Part shown: positions 1-5,632 of the stretch, piece after piece
How positions within the stretch are numbered: the first letter of the stretch is position 1
How the letters are laid out: each line of letters starts with the position of its first letter
NCBI GenBank assembly: GCA_023249275.1
Contig: JAHFCV010000080.1
Span: 1 to 10,021 of the forward strand
DNA from: Candidatus Methanoperedens sp.
GTDB lineage: Archaea; Halobacteriota; Methanosarcinia; Methanosarcinales; Methanoperedenaceae
Direction of reading: 5' to 3'
Length of the DNA: 10,021 nucleotides
The notes under the pieces: model-generated
What the model was told of the DNA's origin: nothing
What the model saw: the letters and a program-made list of their open reading frames with translations, nothing else
Database searches by the model: none
Program-made: the position numbers and the translations under genes

Positions 1-900
1 ATTGGATTTCATCCGCGCCCTTCCAAACGACACTACCTCGCCTTTTAGCGTAAAAATCGCCACAAGGTCACCTTTTTCTATTCCTGTCTCAAGCGACAGC
101 ACACCTGGCGCCGCAAGTTCAGCGCCGTGACAGATTGCATCCACGGCATTGTCCCGTATCACTATTCTCGGGAGATGCAAAAGCCCGAATTCCATAGGAT
201 TTATAGCTTTTCGCAAGTTACCTTCATCCCCGTTTTCCTGCCACCCGATATATGCATCACGCAGGTCATGAAGCGTGATTAAGGTCGCATCCTCGCGGAA
301 AGGACCCGACTTTGTACGCCGCAGTTCCTGCATGTGCGCGCCTGTGCCAAGCGCAAGCCCGATATCATGACATAATTTGCGAATATACGTCCCTGCTTCG
401 CATCCGACTTTAAAAAGAACGTTATTGTCCTCGACCTCAAGAAGTTCAAGATAATAGATGGTTCTTATCCTTGTTTCCCGTTTCACAGCAGATTTAATGG
501 AAGGCTTCTGTAATATCTCGCCTGTAAACTCATTAAAAACACCTTTTATCATTTTTTCAGGCATTGCGATATGAAGTTTCATAAGGCATACATACTCTTT
601 TCCTGCTGTGAGAAGTGCATCCACAGCCTTTGTTGCATCGCCAAGCATAACAGGAAGAAGACCTGTCACGTTAGGGTCAAGCGTGCCGCTGTGCCCTGCT
701 TTTTCAATTTCCAGGATTTTTTTCACCCACGATGTCACTTCATGGCTTGTAGGACCTGCGGGTTTATCGAGATTTACCACCCCTTTTTGAATATACTCTT
801 CTATGGGGCGCTCTGCCGGTATTTTACCGTATTTCTCATCGGTCGTATCTTTCGATTTTACTAAAATCTCTCTCTTTTTTTCCGAAGGTAGCAGGTTCAT
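1..900 (-). CDS. cbf5: Cbf5/TruB-family tRNA/rRNA pseudouridine synthase, C-terminus cut by window edge
   Basis: Catalytic subunit of the archaeal H/ACA guide-RNA pseudouridylation complex (known for the family: rRNA targets, and tRNA U55 in vitro). I translated 300 open codons from an ATG at 900 to the window edge with no stop. The N-terminal extension holds RPIEEYIQKGVVNLDKPAGP (about residues 31-50). The catalytic loop GHSGTLDP is at 69-76, with Asp75 the expected nucleophile. A later motif, GTYIRKLCHDIG, lies near residue 180. The C-terminal part from about residue 238 (LLHLPRIVIRDNAV onward) looks like the start of a PUA domain, which is unfinished here. The ATG overlaps the cmk stop as ATGA, so translation is probably coupled. 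It is the last visible gene of the adk-DUF106-cmk-cbf5 run. Confidence 0.95.
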   Translation of the reverse strand, partial: MNLLPSEKKREILVKSKDTTDEKYGKIPAERPIEEYIQKGVVNLDKPAGPTSHEVTSWVKKILEIEKAGHSGTLDPNVTGLLPVMLGDATKAVDALLTAGKEYVCLMKLHIAMPEKMIKGVFNEFTGEILQKPSIKSAVKRETRIRTIYYLELLEVEDNNVLFKVGCEAGTYIRKLCHDIGLALGTGAHMQELRRTKSGPFREDATLITLHDLRDAYIGWQENGDEGNLRKAINPMEFGLLHLPRIVIRDNAVDAICHGAELAAPGVLSLETGIEKGDLVAIFTLKGEVVSFGRARMKSN

Positions 901-1418
901 ATTAGAAAACCTGCCGCTTTTACCACTATTTCACTTATCTCTTCAGGGCTCCATTTGGTGGAATCTATTACCAAATCGTATACCGACAGGTCTCTTATGT
1001 CGATATTATAATATTTCAAATACCGTTCCCTCTCGCACTCTTCCCGTTCAGAGGCTTCCGCCATTGCTTTTGCCACGGATTTGTTTTCTCTCTGTGCGAT
1101 GCGTTCGGCTCTTACTTTTAAGGGAGCCTTAAGCCAGACCTTAAGGTCTGCATCCAGAAGAAAACCGGAAAGCCTGCCTTCAAGAATGATATTGTCCTTT
1201 TCTTTTGCAATCCTTTTCTGCTCTTCATCAAGCTTCCTGTCAATATCATCATTGCACTTTGCCAGCAACCCGAATTCCTCAAGCGACATGCATCGGTCTT
1301 GTGCCAGTTTCCTGAAAATATCGCCCATCGAGACAAGTTCCATACCGAGCCTCACGGACAGTGTTCTGGATAATGTGCTCTTGCCGCTTCCTGGGGGACC
1401 GCTGATTGTGATTATCAA
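897..1418 (-). CDS. cmk: Cytidylate kinase, archaeal short type
   Basis: Phosphorylates CMP/dCMP to the diphosphate with ATP in the cytoplasm. The 173-residue product has the P-loop GPPGSGKS at 7-14, a LEGRLSG motif at 79-85 and an arginine-rich lid around 103-132. A YNIDIRDLSVYDLVIDS segment at 137-153 is characteristic of the archaeal cmk family, whose members are about this length and shorter than the bacterial enzyme. The start is a TTG at 1418 directly following the TAA of the DUF106 gene. An AGGCGGT about eight bases upstream can serve as a Shine-Dalgarno with one mismatch. No ATG fits, because the P-loop begins at residue 7. The gene ends in an ATGA overlap with cbf5. Position between DUF106 and cbf5 is the standard archaeal order. 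Confidence 0.95.
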   Translation of the reverse strand: MIITISGPPGSGKSTLSRTLSVRLGMELVSMGDIFRKLAQDRCMSLEEFGLLAKCNDDIDRKLDEEQKRIAKEKDNIILEGRLSGFLLDADLKVWLKAPLKVRAERIAQRENKSVAKAMAEASEREECERERYLKYYNIDIRDLSVYDLVIDSTKWSPEEISEIVVKAAGFLI

Positions 1419-2015
1419 TTACGTACCGCCTATATTCAATGCCTTTCTGGTCATCTGGCTTACCGGGATTGAGCACAGGAAGTACCAGAATAACCAGTAT
1501 TGGAAAGGCCCAAAAAGAGCGCCAGTCATTTTTTGTTCTCCCCAGAAAGGGAATACCATCAAAGCATCAGGTCTTTGGCTGATTACAAGATAAACCCAGA
1601 AAAACAACGGGATTGATATGATACTTATATACAGCATGGGCTTGAATTGCTGCTTCATCATGTCCATCTGGTCTCCCATCATTTGAGCTTGCTGTTCCTG
1701 CAATTTTTTAACTTTCGCTGCGTTATTGGACAACTGCGCCTGCCTGAATTCTTTCTGTATGTTCTTCATCTTTTCCTGGACGCGCCTCATCAATTCCCAG
1801 TCCATGGTATATTTCTGGATAAGCGAGGCATAAAGTCCGGTAATAGCAGCCAGCACGAAAATTATCATGTGCAACGGAAGCCCACCTAACAGCGGTTTCA
1901 GGAGTGTGTCCATCAATTTACCTATTATGTCCCTCATTCCGGGAAACATGATAATACCAAACATCATAAAAATACCAAGGAACAATGCGAGTTTATTTAA
2001 TGTTTTTTTTAACAT
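1419..2015 (-). CDS. DUF106 / EMC3-TMCO1-like membrane protein (Oxa1 superfamily)
   Basis: A 198-residue integral membrane protein of the archaeal DUF106 family, related to EMC3/TMCO1 and, more distantly, to YidC/Oxa1 insertases. The inferred role is membrane-protein insertion next to the translocon. Hydrophobic segments lie at about 8-25, 48-66, 127-146 and 168-187. A charged coiled-coil hairpin occupies 72-123 (WELMRRVQEKMKNIQKEF, then a KLQEQQAQMM run), the layout expected for this family. A methionine-rich segment lies at 112-128. The ATG at 2015 is supplied by a repeat hairpin that also carries GAGGTG seven bases upstream. No ribosomal L34e gene lies between it and cmk; its stop codon abuts the cmk TTG start. 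Confidence 0.9.
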   Translation of the reverse strand: MLKKTLNKLALFLGIFMMFGIIMFPGMRDIIGKLMDTLLKPLLGGLPLHMIIFVLAAITGLYASLIQKYTMDWELMRRVQEKMKNIQKEFRQAQLSNNAAKVKKLQEQQAQMMGDQMDMMKQQFKPMLYISIISIPLFFWVYLVISQRPDALMVFPFWGEQKMTGALFGPFQYWLFWYFLCSIPVSQMTRKALNIGGT

Positions 2016-2036
2016 AAAGCGACACCTCGCTTTATG
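2013..2036 (-). promoter_or_regulatory. Hairpin containing the Shine-Dalgarno and start codon of the DUF106 gene
   Basis: On the minus strand the arms CATAAAGCGA and TCGCTTTATG form a perfect 10-bp stem closing a GGTG loop. The sequence GAGGTG, fully complementary to the archaeal 16S 3' end CACCUC, spans the loop and two stem bases. The last three bases of the stem are the ATG of the DUF106 gene. If folded, the start codon is paired with CAT. An identical 24-base hairpin precedes the gene at 9699. Inference: it is the ribosome binding site and may be a translational switch. Confidence 0.7.
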
Positions 2037-2115
2037 AATCCACGTATGGCTTCGCCATACGTGTGTGCGGTGTAAACTGACGCAACAGTTTTTGATAAAA
2101 TCTTCCTAAAGTTTT
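2013..2115. repeat. Three-hairpin dispersed repeat, copy A (adk-DUF106 junction)
   Basis: In plus orientation it reads as follows. Hairpin 1 is at 2013-2036. Hairpin 2 is at 2041-2063, with arms CACGTATGGC and GCCATACGTG around TTC. A linker with GACGCAACAGTTTTTGATAAA follows. Hairpin 3 at about 2097-2115 is imperfect, with arms AAAATCTT and AAAGTTTT. The same modules recur at 6857-6938 and 9697-10021. The adk stop codon (2106-2108) lies inside hairpin 3 and the DUF106 start codon inside hairpin 1, so the element fills the whole gap between the two genes. Confidence 0.85.
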
Positions 2116-2759
2116 TCATATTCCTCCAGTACGTTTTTTACTTCCTCGAATATCTGTGAAATCTCCTTGCTTCCATCGATTGTTCGAAGTAATTTTTTCC
2201 TGTTATAATAATCTATCAACGGCTGCGTTTGTTTTTTATACACGACTAACCTGTTTTTTATAGCATCGGGTTTATCATCGTCGCGCTGGTACAATTTTTC
2301 TTTACATGCATCGCACACGCCTTCTTTTTTGGGAGGGTTGAAGTTCACATGATAACTGGCGCCGCATTTGCACATCCTGCGTCCGGAAAGGCGTTTTATC
2401 AGTTCCTCATCGTCCACCGAAATATTAAGTACCGCGTCTATTTTCTTGCCTGATTCCGTAAGAATCATCTGGAGCGCATCAGCCTGCGGTATGGTTCTTG
2501 GATAGCCATCCAGCATGAATCCCCCTGAACAGTCTTTTCTCGATAACCTGTCTTTTACAATAGTTATCAGGAGTTCGTCCGGGACAAGCTCGCCTCTTGA
2601 CATATATGATTTGGCTCTTAAACCGAGACTCGTATTATTACTTATATTTTCACGCAGTATGTCGCCTGTGGAAATATGAGGCAGTGAAAAATGCTCTGAT
2701 ATTTTCTTAGCCTGCGTGCCTTTTCCCGCGCCAGGGGGACCGAGTAAAATGATATTCAT
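2106..2759 (-). CDS. adk: Adenylate kinase, zinc-lid long form
   Basis: Interconverts ATP + AMP and 2 ADP. The 217-residue length matches the long-lid bacterial-type enzyme. Visible are the P-loop GPPGAGKG (7-14), the AMP-site motifs STGDILRE (30-37) and FMLDGYPRT (81-89), and a lid with Cys130, Cys132, Cys149 and Cys152 followed by YQRDDD. The first cysteine pair is C-x-C, one residue shorter than the C-x-x-C usual in zinc-lid adenylate kinases. The ATG at 2759 lacks a strong Shine-Dalgarno, but a TATA-like box about 34 bases upstream suggests its own promoter and a very short leader. The 3' end overlaps repeat copy A. Followed by DUF106 and cmk. Confidence 0.97.
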   Translation of the reverse strand: MNIILLGPPGAGKGTQAKKISEHFSLPHISTGDILRENISNNTSLGLRAKSYMSRGELVPDELLITIVKDRLSRKDCSGGFMLDGYPRTIPQADALQMILTESGKKIDAVLNISVDDEELIKRLSGRRMCKCGASYHVNFNPPKKEGVCDACKEKLYQRDDDKPDAIKNRLVVYKKQTQPLIDYYNRKKLLRTIDGSKEISQIFEEVKNVLEEYEKL

Positions 2760-2786
2760 CTCAAATCGATTTCCGTAATAGTTATG

Positions 2787-2799
2787 TCTATATTAAAGC
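2787..2799 (-). promoter_or_regulatory. Candidate TATA box for adk
   Basis: The minus strand reads GCTTTAATATAGA, centred about 34 bases before the adk ATG. By the usual archaeal spacing transcription would begin about 7 bases before the ATG. It lies in the 62-base gap after the small membrane gene. No purine-rich BRE is obvious. Confidence 0.4.
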
Positions 2800-2821
2800 T
2801 TATTCAAAAGTTGCGATGAGC

Positions 2822-3040
2822 TTATTCAAGCAAATCCTTGCCTTTTACGAATCCTAATAAAGATGAGAATACGATGATTAATACTATGATTATTAAAGAT
2901 ACATGACTCGCGGTCAGGCGTTCCATATTTTTCAGGGTTAGCATGTAGAGGACATCGGCAGTCCAGATGCCTATGATTAAGCCCATGAATCCAAATACAA
3001 TGGCGTATACGATATTTTTGGGTATTTCTGATAATTTCAT
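2822..3040 (-). CDS. Small two-helix membrane protein, function unknown
   Basis: A 72-residue product with two clear hydrophobic helices at about 10-32 and 47-64. They are joined by a short polar stretch with TLKNMERLTASH, and the product ends in a basic/acidic GKDLLE tail. I do not recognise the family. It lies 62 bases upstream of adk on the same strand, in the place where secY often precedes adk in archaea. It is much too small to be SecY and shows none of its motifs. The ATG at 3040 has only a weak AGAGAG before it, and a TATA-like box lies about 32 bases upstream. The ORF looks real from its uniform hydrophobic pattern and its fit between promoter and adk, but no homology was tested. Confidence 0.65.
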   Translation of the reverse strand: MKLSEIPKNIVYAIVFGFMGLIIGIWTADVLYMLTLKNMERLTASHVSLIIIVLIIVFSSLLGFVKGKDLLE

Positions 3041-3065
3041 AATACTCTCTGGAAGCTTTTTTGGT

Positions 3066-3077
3066 TATTAAATATAT
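3066..3077 (-). promoter_or_regulatory. Candidate TATA box for the 72-residue membrane gene / adk run
   Basis: The minus strand reads ATATATTTAATA, centred about 32 bases upstream of the ATG at 3040. This predicts a leader of only a few bases. The box sits between the 3' end of the tRNA gene and the membrane gene. Confidence 0.45.
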
Positions 3078-3106
3078 CTGATTTGGGTGCGGGAATAAAC
3101 TTTAAA

Positions 3107-3178
3107 CGCCCCGACCGGGACTTGAACCCGGGTCTTAAGATCCGCAATCTCAAAGGATATCCGCTACCCCATCGGGGC
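3107..3178 (-). tRNA. tRNA-Arg (anticodon GCG)
   Basis: The acceptor arms GCCCCGA and TCGGGGC pair over all seven bases, with discriminator G and no encoded CCA. The T arm is CCGGG, loop TTCAAGT, CCCGG. The anticodon arm is TGAGA, loop TTGCGGA, TCTTA, so the anticodon is GCG, reading CGC/CGU arginine codons. The D loop has AGCGGATA, including the A20 typical of arginine tRNA identity. The D stem is short: it pairs mainly through G11-C24 and G12-C23, with a T-T at 13-22. There is no intron. The gene is 72 nt. Confidence 0.93.
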
Positions 3179-3201
3179 TTGACTCCTGATTCATTTTTGA
3201 G

Positions 3202-3210
3202 CTATTAAAG
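3202..3210 (-). promoter_or_regulatory. TATA box for tRNA-Arg
   Basis: The minus strand reads CTTTAATAG, centred 28 bases upstream of the first base of the tRNA, the expected archaeal spacing. Nothing else recognisable lies in 3211-3355 apart from AT-rich sequence. Confidence 0.5.
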
Positions 3211-3360
3211 GTTATTGGCATTGGTTTTTTCAATGTATAGGAAACTATAAACAGGTTTTCTTATCCCGCTGCTGAAATAAATATTTTGATTTTATTGACT
3301 TTCATTCCTGCTTAATTCGGAATTTGAAAACGTTCTTAACATATTATCCCAACAATAATG

Positions 3361-3369
3361 TTAAATATA
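3361..3369 (+). promoter_or_regulatory. TATA box for the lipoprotein / J-domain cluster
   Basis: TTAAATATA is centred about 39 bases before the ATG at 3404. This predicts a start of transcription near 3391 and a leader of about 13 bases, just enough to include the GAGGT ribosome site at 3393-3397. Confidence 0.45.
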
Positions 3370-3403
3370 GCCAATACCATCATAATGCTAATGAGGTAAG
3401 TAT

Positions 3404-3988
3404 ATGGTTCGTTGGAGATTAGCGATAACATTGTTTTTAATTTTAGCGGTCGCCGTTGCTGGTTGCGTAGGTAATGGAGACATAGGCACAGCAATAGACA
3501 AATGGAATAAAGTAGCGGACAAGACAAAAGAAATAAGAAGTCTGGAAGAACAATATGTAAAAGCTGCTGAGATTGACAATGTTATTATAGAGGCAGAACT
3601 TGCAAAAGATTCACCCGACTTTAAGAAAATACTTCCTTTATTAGATAAAGAGCAAAAAATACTCGACGATGAAAGAAAGCTCCTTGAGGAAAAAAGTAGT
3701 CTTATAAGCGAATTTGCAGGAGCAACGGTAAATCTTAACAAGGAGGCTAAAATATATGGCAACAGTGCTTTATCTAATATCAGGGAAGAACATAGGTACT
3801 GGACTTCATCAGTAGATAATTCTGATCGGGCAATTGAGAGTTTAAGAATGTATTATAAGACTCTCGATGAAAAATACTACCGCCAATATGAAAAATATTT
3901 AAACGCCGCAGATTCTGATGCTACAAAATCTAGATTATATAATGATAAAGAATATGATGACATGAAAAAACTGGAGGCGTTACAATAA
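3404..3988 (+). CDS. Coiled-coil lipoprotein, function unknown
   Basis: A 194-residue protein. It begins with MVRWR, a hydrophobic stretch, and the lipobox AVAGC with Cys21, so it is probably exported and lipid-anchored on the outer face of the membrane. The mature part is highly charged and largely helical. Residues about 30-105 (including ILDDERKLLEEKSS at about 86-99) look like a coiled coil, and a tyrosine-rich stretch lies at about 148-166 (MYYKTLDEKYYRQYEKYL). The ATG is preceded by GAGGT at a 6-base distance. The stop overlaps the next gene's start by one base (TAATG), so the two are translationally coupled. No enzyme motif is visible. The base composition is more AT-rich than the flanking housekeeping genes. 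Inference: it acts with the membrane and J-domain proteins downstream. Confidence 0.8.
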   Translation: MVRWRLAITLFLILAVAVAGCVGNGDIGTAIDKWNKVADKTKEIRSLEEQYVKAAEIDNVIIEAELAKDSPDFKKILPLLDKEQKILDDERKLLEEKSSLISEFAGATVNLNKEAKIYGNSALSNIREEHRYWTSSVDNSDRAIESLRMYYKTLDEKYYRQYEKYLNAADSDATKSRLYNDKEYDDMKKLEALQ

Positions 3989-4281
3989 TGAGCGAGGATT
4001 CATACAATCTGTGGTTAAGTCGTGGTCGATGCAGTGAAAACGTCTGGATTTGGGGGATTGTCCCCTTTTTAATACCCTATGCGTATTACAAAATCGGTAA
4101 AGGATGGAAAGGCGTAGGGATTTTGATTGCATCGCCTATTGTAGGTATTATTTTTGCCTTGCTAATTGGAGGTGGCGCAGTAGGGATTGCAATACTTGTC
4201 TATGGACTTTTTGACACGTATAATATAGCTAAAGAATATAATAGAATTTATACCGAGAGAAGCACCATCCATAAAATCTAG
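3988..4281 (+). CDS. Small membrane protein, duplicate of the J-protein membrane domain
   Basis: A 97-residue protein. A short polar start with NLWLSRGRCSENVW (7-20) is followed by hydrophobic helices at about 19-35, 42-60 and 62-76, and then by the tail NIAKEYNRIY (79-88). The whole chain aligns with residues about 102-190 of the J-domain protein at 4478-5071 (NLWLNRGQCSENVW, then FAYYK..GMGW, then NIAKEYNRVY). The first part is about 80% identical even at DNA level (4006-4110 against 4800-4904), so one copy arose from the other fairly recently. GGAGG lies about 10 bases before the ATG, which overlaps the lipoprotein stop. I do not recognise the domain; it is not a clear match to the TM2 family. 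Its cytoplasmic or outside ends cannot be settled from sequence. Confidence 0.85.
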   Translation: MSEDSYNLWLSRGRCSENVWIWGIVPFLIPYAYYKIGKGWKGVGILIASPIVGIIFALLIGGGAVGIAILVYGLFDTYNIAKEYNRIYTERSTIHKI

Positions 4282-4318
4282 TGATTTTTATATTTTCAAC
4301 TTGGAGAAAACAGCTAAT

Positions 4319-4426
4319 ATGGTAACAATATTCAAGCAAATTATAAAAATAATTATCTATGTAATGGTCGCCGTCATAACTTTCGCTGTTTTACGTGCAT
4401 TCTTTTTTGGAATACCAGGAGTTTAG
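4319..4426 (+). CDS. 35-residue single-helix membrane peptide (candidate)
   Basis: An ATG-TAG reading frame fills the gap between the two membrane genes. It encodes a basic start (MVTIFKQIIK), one hydrophobic helix at about 11-30 and the tail GIPGV. GGAG at 4303-4306 lies about 12 bases upstream, a long but usable spacing. A one-helix peptide of this shape inside a membrane-protein operon is plausible. Short hydrophobic frames also arise by chance in AT-rich DNA, so conservation is needed to confirm it. Confidence 0.4.
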   Translation: MVTIFKQIIKIIIYVMVAVITFAVLRAFFFGIPGV

Positions 4427-4477
4427 CTGTGATATTCTTTCTTGGGATTTATTTCAGCGAATCAAACGGAGCTTGAT

Positions 4478-5071
4478 ATGGATGAGAATACAAGATATTA
4501 TTACGAGTTTCTCGGTCTGGAACCTGATGCAACAGAAAATGATGTGATGCAAGCATACAAGAGAAAAGCGAAATTGTATCATCCAGACTTCAATACGAGC
4601 AAAAACGCCCAGGAAATTATGAAAGAATTAAATTTAGCTAGGGATGAAGTGCTGAAATACATCAGGAGCGACGAATCATATCAGAATCAAAGCCACAACA
4701 CAGTGGATTGGGAAAGTGATGAAGATACAGGTGATACACAGGAATATCAAGCAGAAGATGATTCCTATTATGAATGGCAATATGGGGATGATAATTCGTT
4801 TAACCTTTGGTTAAATCGTGGTCAATGCAGCGAAAACGTCTGGATGTGGGGTATTATCCCCTTTTTAATGCCCTTTGCCTATTACAAAGTTGGCATGGGA
4901 TGGAGAGGTATTTGGTTTTTGGTGGCAGAAGTATTATTAATCATAATATTTTGGGTTCGTCCCATCAATGCTTTGGTGCTTGGATTATTTGTATATCAGC
5001 TTTCCGATACATCCAATATTGCCAAAGAATACAACAGAGTTTATGAAGTGGCTTATCGAGAAAGTCAATAG
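4478..5071 (+). CDS. J-domain (DnaJ-like) protein with C-terminal membrane domain
   Basis: A 197-residue protein. Residues 5-63 form a J domain: YYYEFLGLEPDATENDVMQA, then YKRKAKLYHPDF with the invariant HPD at 35-37, which in the family stimulates Hsp70 (DnaK) ATPase. Residues about 64-104 form a very acidic, tyrosine- and glutamine-rich linker. From about 105 comes a membrane domain like the 97-residue neighbour, with helices near 117-133, 140-157 and 160-176, and the tail NIAKEYNRVY. There is no Gly/Phe or zinc-finger region, so it is not DnaJ itself. I chose the ATG at 4478 because GGAG stands six bases before it; the alternative TTG at 4442 would add 12 residues without a good ribosome site. 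It ends 13 bases from the convergent ogt gene. Inference: it recruits Hsp70 to the membrane. Confidence 0.85.
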   Translation: MDENTRYYYEFLGLEPDATENDVMQAYKRKAKLYHPDFNTSKNAQEIMKELNLARDEVLKYIRSDESYQNQSHNTVDWESDEDTGDTQEYQAEDDSYYEWQYGDDNSFNLWLNRGQCSENVWMWGIIPFLMPFAYYKVGMGWRGIWFLVAEVLLIIIFWVRPINALVLGLFVYQLSDTSNIAKEYNRVYEVAYRESQ

Positions 5072-5084
5072 AAAAATGTTACAC

Positions 5085-5546
5085 TCATGCCTCTCGTCGC
5101 TTTTTTTCAAGTTCCAGCAATCTGGTTTTTATATCCACGCCTGCTGAATACCCGCCAATCCCGTTTTTCGCAACAATCCTGTGGCATGGAATGACAATCG
5201 GAACGGGATTCCTCGCAAGCGCCCCGCCAACTGCACGCGCCCCCCGGCATCCGATATTTTTCGCAAGTTCCGAATAGGGAATAGTTTTTCCATACCCGAT
5301 TTTTCTTGTCTCCCCAAGCACTTTTTGCACAAATGGGGAAAGATGCGATATGTCGATATCACACGAAAAATCAATTTTTTCACCCTTAAAATAGCGTTCA
5401 AGCTCAAAAGTGATGCCCAGTGTTTTTTTCTCTTTTATACGGTCTTTGGATTTTACGAAGCTGATGGAACGTAATCCTGACGTATATTCTATCACCACGT
5501 AACAACCAAGAGTCTGGACGAAGATAATATCGGTAGAATTTGTCAT
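5085..5546 (-). CDS. ogt: Methylated-DNA--protein-cysteine methyltransferase
   Basis: A suicide repair protein that takes alkyl groups from O6-alkylguanine onto its own cysteine. The 153-residue product is a short, single-domain form. The DNA-binding helix-turn-helix region GKTIPYSELAKNIG is at 86-99, followed by GARAVGGALARNPVPIVIPCHRIV at about 102-125. The active-site Cys121 lies within PCHR, and GIGGYSAG follows at 129-136. All active-site elements are present. The gene is convergent with the J-domain gene (13-base gap) and divergent from the thrC gene. The ATG at 5546 has only a weak upstream GGTT. Two A/T-rich stretches, near 5562-5568 and 5582-5592, could be its TATA box, and I cannot choose between them. 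Confidence 0.96.
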   Translation of the reverse strand: MTNSTDIIFVQTLGCYVVIEYTSGLRSISFVKSKDRIKEKKTLGITFELERYFKGEKIDFSCDIDISHLSPFVQKVLGETRKIGYGKTIPYSELAKNIGCRGARAVGGALARNPVPIVIPCHRIVAKNGIGGYSAGVDIKTRLLELEKKRREA

Positions 5547-5600
5547 TTTAACCAGATTTTCAATTATACTCCTTACGTATGGCTAATAATATCAGGATAA

Positions 5601-5617
5601 TCTATAAGCTTTAAAAT
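5601..5617 (+). promoter_or_regulatory. Candidate TATA region for thrC
   Basis: TCTATAAGCTTTAAAAT lies 16 to 32 bases before the thrC ATG. With the usual 25-27 base spacing from TATAAG the transcript would start at or next to the ATG at 5633, so it is probably leaderless. This agrees with the lack of a Shine-Dalgarno there. Confidence 0.45.
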
Positions 5618-5632
5618 TCTATTGAGTACCCT

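Noticed and set aside
3107..3200. tRNA-Arg as an integration site for the J-domain cluster
   Set aside because: Elements that use tRNA genes normally insert at the tRNA 3' end, which here faces the adk side. The cluster lies on the 5' side, and I find no second copy of the tRNA 3' end and no integrase.
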